A DNA stretch of 64,000 nucleotides from Luteibacter sp. (lineage in GTDB: Bacteria; Pseudomonadota; Gammaproteobacteria; Xanthomonadales; Rhodanobacteraceae), in contig NZ_WNDO01000025.1 of assembly GCF_009912395.1 (NCBI RefSeq), positions 1 to 64,000 of the forward strand, written 5' to 3'. Under the pieces are notes generated by a model. That model made no database searches and was not told where the DNA came from. It worked only from the letters and a program-made list of their open reading frames with translations. This document shows positions 43,667 through 52,298 of this stretch, piece after piece (position 1 is the stretch's first letter; the number at the start of each line of letters is the position of its first letter). The translations under genes were made by a program, and so were the position numbers.

Positions 43667-45586
43667 TCAGCGCATGGGTGTCGCTTGCGTCACCTCGGGT
43701 TGTATGGCCGGTTCGAGAGGCTTTGCCTGCTCGGCCTGGCGCCACTGCGCGTTGCTCTGTTCAACGGGTGTCTGGACCGCCGTGCCGGTATCCACCACGG
43801 CGATGCGCTTGTGCGGCGAATCCAACTCACCCTGCACGGCATAGGCCTGTTTGCCATCGCCGGACAGCACGACGTGGTCGATGCGATCCAGGCCATCGCG
43901 TCGACCGGCGGCCGCCAGCGCGGCGGTCAGCCGTTCGCTGGACACATCGGGTGTCCGGCCCATCGTCGCGTCGAGCTGGCGTACGCCGGCCCGCGCCTGT
44001 TCGTAGCGTGCGTCGTCGGTATGCGAGCGATCGCCAAGGCCGAGCGACGCCTCCGTGGCCAACGCGGGCGCCCGGTAGAACTCGTCCATGACCTCGGCAC
44101 GGCGTCCTTCGGGCATCGATGCCAGCTGCCTGGCCATGGCCGCGGATGGCTGGATCTCGAGCGTGCCGGGAAGGGGGGGCTTGGGCGCCGTCATGCCCAC
44201 GTCCAGCTTTGTGAGGTTCGCGGCGAGGAACTTGCCGTCCTGCATCTGCATGGCATCGAAGACTTCGCGAGGATTTTTTGCCGTCGCCATGGCGGCCATG
44301 GCCATCATGTCCGCCGAGCCACCGTACTCCTTGCCGGCGTCCAGGTCGCGCAACATACCGGGCTGGCCGTGATGCTCGATGTAGTCCCGGGCTCGCTGGC
44401 GCATCTGCATGAGCTGTTCGCCGGTGAACTTCATCTCGACGGGCTGGCCGTCTTCCAGGCCGCGCGTGCCGGCGGTGCCACCGAAGGCGGTGCGCAGTGC
44501 GCCCGCCTGGTGGACGTCCATATGGGGGAGCGTGATGGAGAAATACTTCCCCTTGCTCATGTCGGGCTGGTGGTCGTCACCCAGGGGGAAGGTGGAGCGG
44601 GCCGAGATCGCACCGGGCACGTCGTAGTGGAAGGTGATCTCCGAACGGTCCTTGTCGTGGACCAGTTCATAGGAAGTATCCACATGCTTGCCGATGTCCG
44701 TCTCACCGACGCCCTTCAGCCCTGCGCGTGGCTGCGTGTCGATGCCGAGTTTCTGGGTGGTGGACACCCCCGAAACGCCTTGACCGTCGCGTTGGGGCAG
44801 CGCCTGGCCGGCCAATACCTGCCCATAGGCTTCTTGTCCCTCGCGCGTGGACAGGTCGAACTCGGCGGTCGTCGTCGTGGCGAGGGTCATCTTGCCGTCG
44901 CGGCCGAGCTGCGGGGAAAGCTTGCCCAGCTCGGGGCCGATACGCGAGGTATCGTCCACGCGGTCGTTCTGCGTGACGGCGACCCGAACGGTATGGTCGC
45001 CCGTCTTTTCGATGCGCATCGTCACGCCGTCGTCATGCTTGCGGTCGCCGTGGACGCCCACGTTGCCGACCGCCTTGCCGAACGTGATGCCGGAGGTTTC
45101 GTTGTCGTAGCGTGTGGAGTCGTAGCTGATCACCGTGCCGGTGGGCAGCGTCGTCGGATCGTAGGGATTGATCGCCTTCGCATCGACCTTGTAAGGCGCA
45201 GGGACCGTGACCTCGTAGGTCGCTCTTTCGCCATGCTCGAACTTGCCGGAGTAACCGTACCCGGCCGCGCCGATGCCGCCCTTTATCCAGTCGCCGACCT
45301 CGTGGCCGACCACGATGTGGGTACCCGTGCCATCGTAGGTCTCGCTGGCCTGGCTTGCCGTCGTGTGGCCCGCGCCACCATCGAGCGAGACGGGACCGAG
45401 GCTGGCCTTGGCGGAGCCTTCGAGACGCGTGTTGTCCGAATACGTGTAGCCGCCGTTGGACTCGACGCGAAGATGAGCCTCGCCCTCCGCGGTGAGCGTG
45501 GCGCTCGCGTCCTTGGTTTTCAGCTCGCTGTCGAGCTTTGCCTTCGCGTCGATGCCGAAGGCGGGGGTGGTGTCGTTCGATGCCAT
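43667..45586 (-). CDS. Putative type IV secretion effector with XVIPCD-like C-terminus
   Basis: A 639-residue protein without signal peptide or membrane helix. The C-terminal 125 residues (about 515-639; bases 43667-44044) match, by pattern, the XVIPCD secretion domain by which Xanthomonadales effectors bind VirD4: SSERLTAALAAAGRRDGLDR, IDHVVLSGDGKQAYAVQGEL, VDTGTAVQTPVEQSNAQW, then a Gln/Pro-rich tail. Residues 1 to about 150 are rich in Gly, Thr and Ser with alternating beta-like strands; residues 150-515 are not recognised and contain helical and Met-rich parts (MMAMAAMATAKNPREVFDAM). It resembles no known lysozyme, lipase or nuclease motif. No lipoprotein immunity gene is adjacent. AAGGA precedes the ATG at 45586. 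The effector call depends on the C-terminal match. Confidence 0.72.
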   Translation of the reverse strand: MASNDTTPAFGIDAKAKLDSELKTKDASATLTAEGEAHLRVESNGGYTYSDNTRLEGSAKASLGPVSLDGGAGHTTASQASETYDGTGTHIVVGHEVGDWIKGGIGAAGYGYSGKFEHGERATYEVTVPAPYKVDAKAINPYDPTTLPTGTVISYDSTRYDNETSGITFGKAVGNVGVHGDRKHDDGVTMRIEKTGDHTVRVAVTQNDRVDDTSRIGPELGKLSPQLGRDGKMTLATTTTAEFDLSTREGQEAYGQVLAGQALPQRDGQGVSGVSTTQKLGIDTQPRAGLKGVGETDIGKHVDTSYELVHDKDRSEITFHYDVPGAISARSTFPLGDDHQPDMSKGKYFSITLPHMDVHQAGALRTAFGGTAGTRGLEDGQPVEMKFTGEQLMQMRQRARDYIEHHGQPGMLRDLDAGKEYGGSADMMAMAAMATAKNPREVFDAMQMQDGKFLAANLTKLDVGMTAPKPPLPGTLEIQPSAAMARQLASMPEGRRAEVMDEFYRAPALATEASLGLGDRSHTDDARYEQARAGVRQLDATMGRTPDVSSERLTAALAAAGRRDGLDRIDHVVLSGDGKQAYAVQGELDSPHKRIAVVDTGTAVQTPVEQSNAQWRQAEQAKPLEPAIQPEVTQATPMR

Positions 45587-45722
45587 GCGAAAAGGTCCTT
45601 TCGAATGGAGCGACCTCCCCACAGGCCGTTCCTGCCGTTGACGGAACCTCGTGATTATCGCAAAGAAAACCCGTTACGGGAAGGTCTTTTCGCTGAACGG
45701 CGGATCGCCTCTCGCCGATCGA

Positions 45723-46616
45723 TCAGCAGCGGATCAGCGTGATCGGACGATCGAGATCACGTGGTGGTGTCATCACCGATGCCGGCGGTGCGCCTACCGT
45801 CCGGGTGAAGTCGTCGATCATGTGCGACTGGTCGAAGTATCCGCCCTCCTGGGCGACGTCGATCCAGCGCTCGCCGTCACGTCGGCTCGTGAACAGCGTT
45901 TCCATGCGAGCGAGTCGTGCGAATCGCTTGATACCCATGCCCGTGCCCGCGAGGAAACGCCGTGCGAGGGTTCGCTCGCTGACGGACAGGGCGGTTGCAA
46001 GGGTGGATACGCGAAGCGACGGCTCCTTTCCAAGGCGATCGCACGCCTCTGCCGCCAGGGGATCGATGGGGCGACGAAGGGGCAGGCGGGCCAGGAAATC
46101 CACGACCAGCCGGTAGCGGGACAGGGCGTCGGGCGCCTCGGCCAGCCGCGCCGCGAGCCGTTCCGTATCGGTGCGGGGCAAAGCGAGGGCGATATCGAGC
46201 TTGGTGTCCCCGCACGCGTCGCCGGCATCGCCCAACAGCGCGATCCCCGCGCAGGGTTTCAGGCGCACGCCGATCGCGCCAAGCGCATCGTGCGGCCGAA
46301 TCGCCACGTAGCCGCTGCGAATATGGGTAACCACGGGTACGTCGTAGGCCTGCTCGAGCGCCTTGTCACCGAACCGACGGGATGACGCGGGGGCGGCACG
46401 GAAAGGAAAGACGAGATAAGGACAGGTTCCCGGCAGCAGGCGAATCTCGATCTGGCGGGCCACCTCGCCGTCGGCGATGTTCCACTCGCCGATGCTGTCG
46501 ATCCAGTCGATCGGCGGATGCGCGCGGCGGGATGCGAGTCCGGTCGAGTCGGTAGGAAGGGGGTGCCCGAGCATGAGAGGGGCGCAGGCATGACGGGAAG
46601 CGTTCACGGAAGGCAT
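45723..46616 (-). CDS. AraC-family regulator
   Basis: About 297 residues from the ATG chosen at 46616; in-frame ATGs at 46649 and 46574 are possible and none has a clear ribosome site. The N-terminal part resembles the ligand domain of DUF6597/AraC-type regulators (EIRLLPGTCPYLVFPFRAAP). The C-terminal AraC domain has LRVSTLATALSVSERTLARRFL and WIDVAQEGGYFDQSHMIDDF. It is divergent from the GMC oxidoreductase, its likely target, and runs toward the putative effector gene, with a 136-base gap on the same strand. Confidence 0.82.
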   Translation of the reverse strand: MPSVNASRHACAPLMLGHPLPTDSTGLASRRAHPPIDWIDSIGEWNIADGEVARQIEIRLLPGTCPYLVFPFRAAPASSRRFGDKALEQAYDVPVVTHIRSGYVAIRPHDALGAIGVRLKPCAGIALLGDAGDACGDTKLDIALALPRTDTERLAARLAEAPDALSRYRLVVDFLARLPLRRPIDPLAAEACDRLGKEPSLRVSTLATALSVSERTLARRFLAGTGMGIKRFARLARMETLFTSRRDGERWIDVAQEGGYFDQSHMIDDFTRTVGAPPASVMTPPRDLDRPITLIRC

Positions 46617-46732
46617 GGAGCCACGGTGTGCCGGACGACGCGAAGGCATCGATTGTCCGATTTTTCCAAGCCCCGGCGAATGGACGTTTCTAGCATCGCG
46701 ATGACTATCCACGCTACGGAGAGCGCATCGTC

Positions 46733-48352
46733 ATGGAACCTTTCGTACACGACGCCGCCGAGGCATTCGAGCAACGGGTTCGCAAGAACCAGGCGTACCT
46801 TGCCGATCACCTGAGCCCGTCCTACGACGTAATCGTCTGCGGATCGGGCACCGGAGGGTCGGTCGTCGCCCGACGGCTGACGGACGCGGGCGTGCGCGTC
46901 CTTCTCCTGGAAGCCGGAGGCGACGACAATGCGCCCACGATCACCGAGCCAGGCCAGTGGGGCCGTAACCTGGGCAGTGAGCGCGACTGGGGGTTCGTCG
47001 CCCAGCCGTCGGCTGCCGTGAATGGGCGGCGCATGCCACTTGGAATGGGCAAGGTGCTCGGCGGGGGCTCAAGCATCAACGCGATGATCTGGGCGCGTGG
47101 CCACGCCTCGGACTGGGACGAGTTCGCGCGACTGACGGGCGATCCCGGTTGGTCCTACCGGTCGGTCCTCGATGTGTATCGCGATATCGAGGACTGGCAG
47201 GGCGTGGCTGACGCAAGACGCCGTGGCAGGGGAGGTCTCGTGCATGTCGAACCGGCCGGCGATCCGAGTCCTGTCGTTCACGCGTTCCTCGACGCGGCAC
47301 GGGAGATCGGCATGCCCGTGTTCGACGACCACAACGGGGAAGCGATGGAAGAGAGTGAAGGTGCCGCGCTGGTAAACCTACGCATTCGCGATGGTCGTCG
47401 TCTTTCCATGTTCCGTACCTATGTCCATCCGGTGATGGACCGCTCCAATCTCGCTGTCCTGAGCCATGCCCTGGTAACGCGCATCGTCATGGACGGCGAT
47501 CGTGCGACCGGTGTGGACGTCGCCTGGAACGGGCGCATGCTGACGATCGGGGCAACGAAGGAGGTGATCCTCGCCTGCGGGGCGATCCAGACACCCAAGC
47601 TGCTCATGCAGTCGGGTATCGGGGCCGAGGAGGTGCTCGACGCCGCCGGTGTTCGCGTGTGGCGTGCCCTTCCCGGCGTGGGTCGGAATTTCCAGGACCA
47701 TATCCGGATCGGTTGCGTATGGGAGAGTCCGGATCTCGTGCCGAGGCGGAACAACGGTGCGGAGGCGACCTGTTTCCACCGCAGTTCGCCGTTGCTCGTG
47801 GCACCAGATCTGCAGACCGTCCTCGTCGAATCGCCGGTCATCACACCGGAAACCGCCCACTTCGGCGCACCGCCGCAAGCGTGGACCCTGCTACCGGGGC
47901 TGGTCCGCCCGCAGAGTCGGGGCTACGTCGCCATCACGGGTCATCGCCCTGACGATCCGGTGAACATCGTCACCGGTGCCCTGGAGGCATCGGAAGACGT
48001 CGATGCGCTCATCGAAGCGGTGGCCCAGTGCCGCGCTTTGGGAAACGCGCAGGCGATGCGTCCTTTCGTCCGCCGGGAGATCATGCCCGGGCCGCTATCC
48101 GGTGGCGCCTTGCGTTCGTTCATCCGCGATAGCGCCGCCACCTACTGGCACCAGGCTGGCACGGCGAGGATGGGTGTCGACGCCATGTCGGTGGTGGATG
48201 CGAACCTGCGTGTCCATGGCGTACGCGGACTGCGCATCGCCGACAGTTCCGTGATGCCGCGCGTGACGACGGGCAACACCATGGCGCCCTGCGTGGTCAT
48301 CGGCGAAAAGGCCGCGCGCTTCATGCTTGCGGAGCATGGCTACGCGGCGTGA
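46733..48352 (+). CDS. GMC-family FAD oxidoreductase (choline dehydrogenase-like)
   Basis: A 539-residue FAD enzyme oxidising alcohols. The dinucleotide motif is YDVIVCGSGTGGSVVARRL (about residues 30-48). The GMC signature follows, with GMGKVLGGGSSINAMIWARG (about 104-123). The C-terminal active site shows TYWHQAGTARMG (catalytic His) and TTGNTMAPCVVIGEKAA (Asn partner). It has no signal peptide. The substrate is unknown; relatives act on choline, glucose, long-chain or sugar alcohols. It is divergent from an AraC regulator. Confidence 0.9.
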   Translation: MEPFVHDAAEAFEQRVRKNQAYLADHLSPSYDVIVCGSGTGGSVVARRLTDAGVRVLLLEAGGDDNAPTITEPGQWGRNLGSERDWGFVAQPSAAVNGRRMPLGMGKVLGGGSSINAMIWARGHASDWDEFARLTGDPGWSYRSVLDVYRDIEDWQGVADARRRGRGGLVHVEPAGDPSPVVHAFLDAAREIGMPVFDDHNGEAMEESEGAALVNLRIRDGRRLSMFRTYVHPVMDRSNLAVLSHALVTRIVMDGDRATGVDVAWNGRMLTIGATKEVILACGAIQTPKLLMQSGIGAEEVLDAAGVRVWRALPGVGRNFQDHIRIGCVWESPDLVPRRNNGAEATCFHRSSPLLVAPDLQTVLVESPVITPETAHFGAPPQAWTLLPGLVRPQSRGYVAITGHRPDDPVNIVTGALEASEDVDALIEAVAQCRALGNAQAMRPFVRREIMPGPLSGGALRSFIRDSAATYWHQAGTARMGVDAMSVVDANLRVHGVRGLRIADSSVMPRVTTGNTMAPCVVIGEKAARFMLAEHGYAA

Positions 48353-48356
48353 TGGC

Positions 48357-48632
48357 TCACTTGGCCTCCTTCGTTCCCAGCGCGACTACGGCGCCCTCGC
48401 TGGGCTCGGTGCGTCGCACCGGCGCAGGGCGCGGCGATGTCGGTGCCGTGCGACCGAGGGTGATGTTTTTCGAGGCGCGAACCTCGCGGTTGGAAAACGT
48501 CCAGATTTCTCCCGTCGCCGTGATGAACACCGTCCAGTAGAGGTCCGACTCCGGTCCATAGTCGATCAGGAAGTGCGCGAAGCCCTCACCCTTGGGCGTG
48601 TTCAGCGGTAACGGCGGATTGAGCTGGAGCAT
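48357..48632 (-). CDS. Small conserved hypothetical protein (91 residues)
   Basis: A 91-residue soluble protein. The first 60 residues are rich in aromatic and beta-forming residues (GFAHFLIDYGPESDLYWTVF, then ITATGEIWTFSNREVRASKN), suggesting a compact beta domain; the rest is Pro/Thr/Arg-rich and probably disordered. I recognise no family. It lies 18 bases downstream of a 48-codon gene on the same strand, so the two may form a small operon. It is convergent with the GMC gene, with a four-base gap. Confidence 0.7.
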   Translation of the reverse strand: MLQLNPPLPLNTPKGEGFAHFLIDYGPESDLYWTVFITATGEIWTFSNREVRASKNITLGRTAPTSPRPAPVRRTEPSEGAVVALGTKEAK

Positions 48633-48650
48633 GGACGTCCTCCGATGGGA

Positions 48651-48797
48651 TCACTTCTTCTGCTGGTTGTCTTCGCCCGAGTCGTCCTTCGGATCGCCGG
48701 AGGCGTCCGTATCGCGCTGGCGGATGGAGTTGCGCGGGTGCTCCGGCGGATCGTTCTGGCCGGGATGTTGCGGCGGACGGTTCTTCTCGTTGGCCAT
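48651..48797 (-). CDS. Very small hydrophilic protein (48 residues)
   Basis: A 48-residue, highly charged, Pro/Asp/Gln-rich protein (begins MANEKNRPPQHPGQNDPPEH; ends DDSGEDNQQKK) with no hydrophobic core, probably disordered. An ATG at 48797 has CGGAG nine bases upstream; a longer frame above it is not convincing. It directly precedes the 91-residue gene on the same strand. Function unknown. Confidence 0.55.
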   Translation of the reverse strand: MANEKNRPPQHPGQNDPPEHPRNSIRQRDTDASGDPKDDSGEDNQQKK

Positions 48798-49041
48798 GGG
48801 CTGGCTCCGTGCGGAGGTTCCAGACTCTCGGGGTGTCGTTGAACGAGCCGTGGGGCCTTCGTGACGATGCCTTGACATGCCGCGCAAGAAACGGAGTTTC
48901 CGGCCGGCCAGGCCGGCTTACCATGAGCCCACTGGACGAAGCGGTATCTCGTCCACGACTTGTTCCCGCCTGTCTTCACACCCATGTCATGACGGGGATC
49001 CGCTTATGCATCGTCGATCCGACGCGACCACGGCCACTTTC

Positions 49042-49554
49042 ATGAACGACACATCCACGACGATCCGTTACGCCACGCGGCCTTCCGTCCTCGGCACGCT
49101 GCTCGTCGCCGCCAGCGGCAAGGGGCTGGTGGCGCTCATGTTCAGTGACGACGCGGACGCGATGACGCTGGAGTTTCTCCATCGCTTTCCGGGTGCGATG
49201 CCCGCCGGCAGGGATTCTGCCTTCGTGGCGATCGTCGACAAGGTGGCGGCGTTCGTGGAAAACCCACGCTCGGGCCTGGACGAACCGCTGGATGTGCGCG
49301 GCACCGATTTCCAGAAGCGTGTGTGGAACGCCTTGCTGACGATCGCGCCGGGTGAAACGGCGAGCTATCTCGATATCGCGAGGCAGATCGGTTCCCCCGG
49401 TTCGGTGCGCGCGGTGGCGCAAGCCTGCGGTGCGAATCCGCTATCGGTGGTGATTCCCTGCCATCGCGTCGTCCGTAGCGATGGCGGCATCTCGGGATAT
49501 CACTGGGGCGTGGAAAAGAAACGCGAGCTGCTTCGTCGCGAGGGCGTGGCGTGA
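49042..49554 (+). CDS. ogt: Methylated-DNA-[protein]-cysteine S-methyltransferase
   Basis: A 170-residue suicide repair protein that moves the methyl group from O6-methylguanine to its own cysteine. The active site is VIPCHRVVRSDGGISGYHWG, with RVWNALLTIAPGETASYLDI and the helix-turn-helix AVAQACGANP before it. There is no N-terminal AdaA domain, so it is of the Ogt type. The ATG at 49042 is used; 49006 is in frame. The stop overlaps the AlkB start as GTGA, so both alkylation repair genes form one operon. Confidence 0.92.
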   Translation: MNDTSTTIRYATRPSVLGTLLVAASGKGLVALMFSDDADAMTLEFLHRFPGAMPAGRDSAFVAIVDKVAAFVENPRSGLDEPLDVRGTDFQKRVWNALLTIAPGETASYLDIARQIGSPGSVRAVAQACGANPLSVVIPCHRVVRSDGGISGYHWGVEKKRELLRREGVA

Positions 49555-50204
49555 CGGCATCGCTTTTCGATGCACATCGCCCGCAGACCGAGGGCATCGT
49601 TCCGCTCGGTGAGGGTGCCGCCGTGCTGCGTGGCTTCGCCTACATGCAGGGCGAGGCGCTGCTGGCGCAGGTGCATGCCATCGCGGACGCGGCGCCGTTC
49701 CGTCACTTGGTGACGCCAGGCGGCCATACCATGAGCGTGGCGATGAACAACTGCGGCGCGCTGGGGTGGATCAGCGATCCACGTGGCTACCGCTATTCGC
49801 CCACCGATCCGTTGACCGGGAATCCGTGGCCGACCATGCCGGAAGCGTTCATGGCGCTGGCGCGTCGTGCGGCGGCCGAACTGGGTTTCGACGATTTCGT
49901 TCCCGATGCCTGTCTGGTCAATCGTTATGCGCCGGGCGCAAAGCTTTCGATGCACCAGGATCGCAACGAACGTCGCGATACGCAGCCGATCGTTTCCGTC
50001 TCGCTCGGCATACCGGCGATGTTTCGCTTCGGCGGGCAGGGACGTGACGTCAAGCCGCTGGACGTGCCGCTCTTCCACGGCGACGTGGTGGTGTGGGGCG
50101 GGCCGTCGCGCATGAACTACCACGGTATCGCGCCGTTGAAGGAAGCCTCGCATCCGCTGACGGAGCGCTACCGCTTTAACCTGACCTTCCGCACCGCGCG
50201 TTGA
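49551..50204 (+). CDS. alkB: Alpha-ketoglutarate-dependent DNA dioxygenase AlkB
   Basis: A 217-residue iron/2-oxoglutarate dioxygenase that oxidatively removes methyl groups from 1-methyladenine and 3-methylcytosine. Metal ligands are in LSMHQDRNE (His-x-Asp) and RMNYHGIAPL (second His); the oxoglutarate-binding arginines are in ERYRFNLTFR. PDACLVNRYAPGAKL is the family strand before the metal site. It starts at GTG 49551 inside the Ogt stop and ends two bases before the convergent LysR gene. No Ada-type regulator is in the window. Confidence 0.95.
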   Translation: MTASLFDAHRPQTEGIVPLGEGAAVLRGFAYMQGEALLAQVHAIADAAPFRHLVTPGGHTMSVAMNNCGALGWISDPRGYRYSPTDPLTGNPWPTMPEAFMALARRAAAELGFDDFVPDACLVNRYAPGAKLSMHQDRNERRDTQPIVSVSLGIPAMFRFGGQGRDVKPLDVPLFHGDVVVWGGPSRMNYHGIAPLKEASHPLTERYRFNLTFRTAR

Positions 50205-50205
50205 G

Positions 50206-51126
50206 TCACCCGGCGACGCCGCGCGCCTCGCCCAGCAACCAGTCGCGGAAGGCCTGCAGCTTGGGCAGCGATGCGCACTCGGCCCGGTTGACGACGTAGT
50301 AGGCCAGTTCGGAAGCCTGCTCAATCTCCGGGAACAAGCGCACCAGCCGACCGCTGGCGAGGTCGTCGCGCACCATCACGCTGCGCGCGAGCGCGACGCC
50401 ATGACCGTCGATGGCGGCCTGCAATACGGCGGCGGAATTGTTGATGCGCAGGCCGCGCGTGGTGTCCACGTTCGCCGCTCCGGCATGTTCCAGCCACGCC
50501 TGCCATGACGCGAAGCCGATATGGGTGTCCACCGACTGATCGTGGATCAGCGTCCTGGCGGCGAGGTCGGAGGGTGCGCGTAGATCGCGGTGTTCGGCCA
50601 GCCAGCGTGGCGAACACACGGGAAAGACCTGTTCGTCCATCAGCTTCTCGGCCACCAGCCCCGGCCATTCCCCACGGCCGTAGCGCACGCCGATGTCGAT
50701 GCCCTGCGCCGTGAAGTCCATGAGCTTCAGGCTGGTGTCCAGGCGCACGTCGGTATCCGGATAAGCGACCTGAAAATGCTCCAGGCGCGGCAGCAACCAC
50801 TTCGCGGCGAACGCAGGACTTACCGTCACGGTGAGCACGCCGCTGGCGGACGATTCGCGAAGGCGGCTCAAGCCCAGGGTAAGGCGATCGAATCCGGCGC
50901 GGATATCCGGCAGCGCACGTTCCGCGGCTTCCGTGGGCACCAGTCGCGCCCTGCCGCTGGTGCCTCGATGGAACAGCGCGGTGCCCAGCCAGTCTTCAAG
51001 GCTACGGACCAGCTGGCCCACCGCGGCGGGCGTCACGCTCAGCTCGGCGGCAGCGGCCGAGAAGCTCTGGTGCCGAGCGCTGGCCTCGAAGGCGCGCAAG
51101 GCGTTGAGGAACACGGGCGATTTCAT
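50206..51126 (-). CDS. LysR-family regulator (GcvA-like)
   Basis: A 306-residue LysR regulator. The DNA-binding domain is FLNALRAFEASARHQSFSAA, with LSVTPAAVGQLVRSLEDWLG; the effector domain includes GVLTVTVSPAFAAKWLLPRL, typical of the GcvA subgroup. A palindrome with three CAAAGAA half-sites begins six bases upstream of its start codon, in the promoter it shares with the divergent five-gene cassette. It very likely represses itself and activates the cassette. The inducer is unknown. Confidence 0.9.
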   Translation of the reverse strand: MKSPVFLNALRAFEASARHQSFSAAAAELSVTPAAVGQLVRSLEDWLGTALFHRGTSGRARLVPTEAAERALPDIRAGFDRLTLGLSRLRESSASGVLTVTVSPAFAAKWLLPRLEHFQVAYPDTDVRLDTSLKLMDFTAQGIDIGVRYGRGEWPGLVAEKLMDEQVFPVCSPRWLAEHRDLRAPSDLAARTLIHDQSVDTHIGFASWQAWLEHAGAANVDTTRGLRINNSAAVLQAAIDGHGVALARSVMVRDDLASGRLVRLFPEIEQASELAYYVVNRAECASLPKLQAFRDWLLGEARGVAG

Positions 51127-51131
51127 GGCGG

Positions 51132-51160
51132 CAAAGAAATTCTTTGTATGAGGCAAAGAA
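51132..51160. promoter_or_regulatory. LysR-type operator: three CAAAGAA half-sites
   Basis: CAAAGAA-A-TTCTTTG (51132-51146) is a perfect 7-1-7 palindrome, followed by a third CAAAGAA at 51154-51160. It starts six bases upstream of the LysR ATG and lies about 120 bases before the divergent operon. Confidence 0.7.
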
Positions 51161-51283
51161 TATACCGTTTGTGGGGGTTCCAGGCGGCGATCAAGATGCG
51201 GGCATGCCAGGAAAGCGCTTCCAGCGGCCGCTGAGGCCATGGAAAGTTTTTCTGAACCGCCAACCCCCATCGGGAACCCGATC

Positions 51284-51625
51284 ATGATGGTCGACTGGAA
51301 CACCTACCGCGACGCCCTGCATCGCACCGTCGGCGATTTCGCCAAGCTCAACCCGCCCGTGATGCGTGGCCTGTCCATGATGTCGGGCGCCGAGAAGGAC
51401 GGCCACCTCGGTCCGAAGATCCACGAACTGATCGCGTTGGCCGTTGCCGTGACGACCCGTTGCGACGGCTGCATCGCGACGCATGTGAAGGCCGCTGCCG
51501 AGCACGGCGCGACCCGCGAGGAGATCGCCGAAGCCCTCGGCACGGCCATCGCGCTCAACGCGGGTGCCGCGCTGACCTACACGGCCCGTACGCTGGACGC
51601 GTTCGACGCGCTACCGTCCGCCTGA
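51284..51625 (+). CDS. Carboxymuconolactone decarboxylase/AhpD-like protein
   Basis: A 113-residue protein of the CMD/AhpD family. The redox motif is TTRCDGCIATHVKAA, with the Cys-x-x-Cys and following His of AhpD-type thiol peroxidase partners, and GATREEIAEALGTAIALNAG after it. It may act in peroxide or organic-radical defence. The start at 51284 (or 51287) is preceded by CGGGAA; an in-frame ATG at 51239 is less likely. First gene of a five-gene cassette with 20-base, -7, -11 and +29 spacings. Confidence 0.88.
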   Translation: MMVDWNTYRDALHRTVGDFAKLNPPVMRGLSMMSGAEKDGHLGPKIHELIALAVAVTTRCDGCIATHVKAAAEHGATREEIAEALGTAIALNAGAALTYTARTLDAFDALPSA

Positions 51626-51644
51626 GATCGCGAGCCGTTGAGCC

Positions 51645-52298
51645 ATGCGCATCCATGCCGACCTTTCGCTTCCCGCGATCGTCACGCCCGACGACTATCG
51701 CTGGGTCGCCTCGCCGCAAGCAGGCGTGACGCGCATGATGCTCGACTGCGTCGGTGACGAGTGCGCCCGCGCGACCAGCATCGTGCGTTACGCGCCGGGT
51801 TCGATCTTTCCGCGACATGCCCACCCGGGTGGCGAGGAAATCCTGGTCCTGTCGGGCACGTTCTCCGACGACAGTGGCGATCATCCGGCCGGCAGCTACC
51901 TGCGTCATCCCTCGGACTCGTGCCACGCGCCCTCCAGCGCGCAGGGCGCCACGATCTTCGTGAAACTGCGGCAGATGTCGCCCATGGACGCTCGCCGCGT
52001 CCGCATCGATACGAAGGATCCCGGAAACTGGTCGTCCATCGACGGCGGTGCGGTGTGCGCGCTGCACGAACACGATGGCGAACGCGTCGCGTTGCGCCGA
52101 CTACCCGCGGGACAGGTGCTGGAATACGACCGTTCGATGCTCGTGGAGATACTCATCCTCGTCGGCGAACTGTGCGAGCAAGACAGGCGTTTCCCCGCAG
52201 GCAGCTGGTTGCGTCTTCCCGCCGGCCACCATGACGGCTTCCGCGCCGGCGACGCGGGCCTTACCGCCTATATCAAGACAGGGCACCCGCCATGTTGA
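51645..52298 (+). CDS. ChrR-like bicupin protein
   Basis: A 217-residue protein with two tandem cupin units of the ChrR C-terminal type. The first keeps the metal ligands HAHPGGEEILVLSGTFSDDS (His-x-His-x4-Glu); the second (about 110-215) resembles it in VEILILVGELCEQDRRFPAG and GSWLRLPAGHHDGF. No zinc-finger anti-sigma domain is present, so it is not a complete ChrR. It may bind a metal or reactive oxygen product. It overlaps the next gene by seven bases. Second gene of the LysR cassette. Confidence 0.82.
   Translation: MRIHADLSLPAIVTPDDYRWVASPQAGVTRMMLDCVGDECARATSIVRYAPGSIFPRHAHPGGEEILVLSGTFSDDSGDHPAGSYLRHPSDSCHAPSSAQGATIFVKLRQMSPMDARRVRIDTKDPGNWSSIDGGAVCALHEHDGERVALRRLPAGQVLEYDRSMLVEILILVGELCEQDRRFPAGSWLRLPAGHHDGFRAGDAGLTAYIKTGHPPC

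Noticed and set aside
43371..43844. A plus-strand frame beside the putative effector as an immunity gene
   Set aside because: It runs through the ends of two minus-strand genes, has no lipobox or signal peptide and no ribosome site.
43685..45742. A 685-codon open frame on the plus strand opposite the putative effector
   Set aside because: Composition is that of an antisense shadow; the minus frame has a good ribosome site and the XVIPCD-like end.
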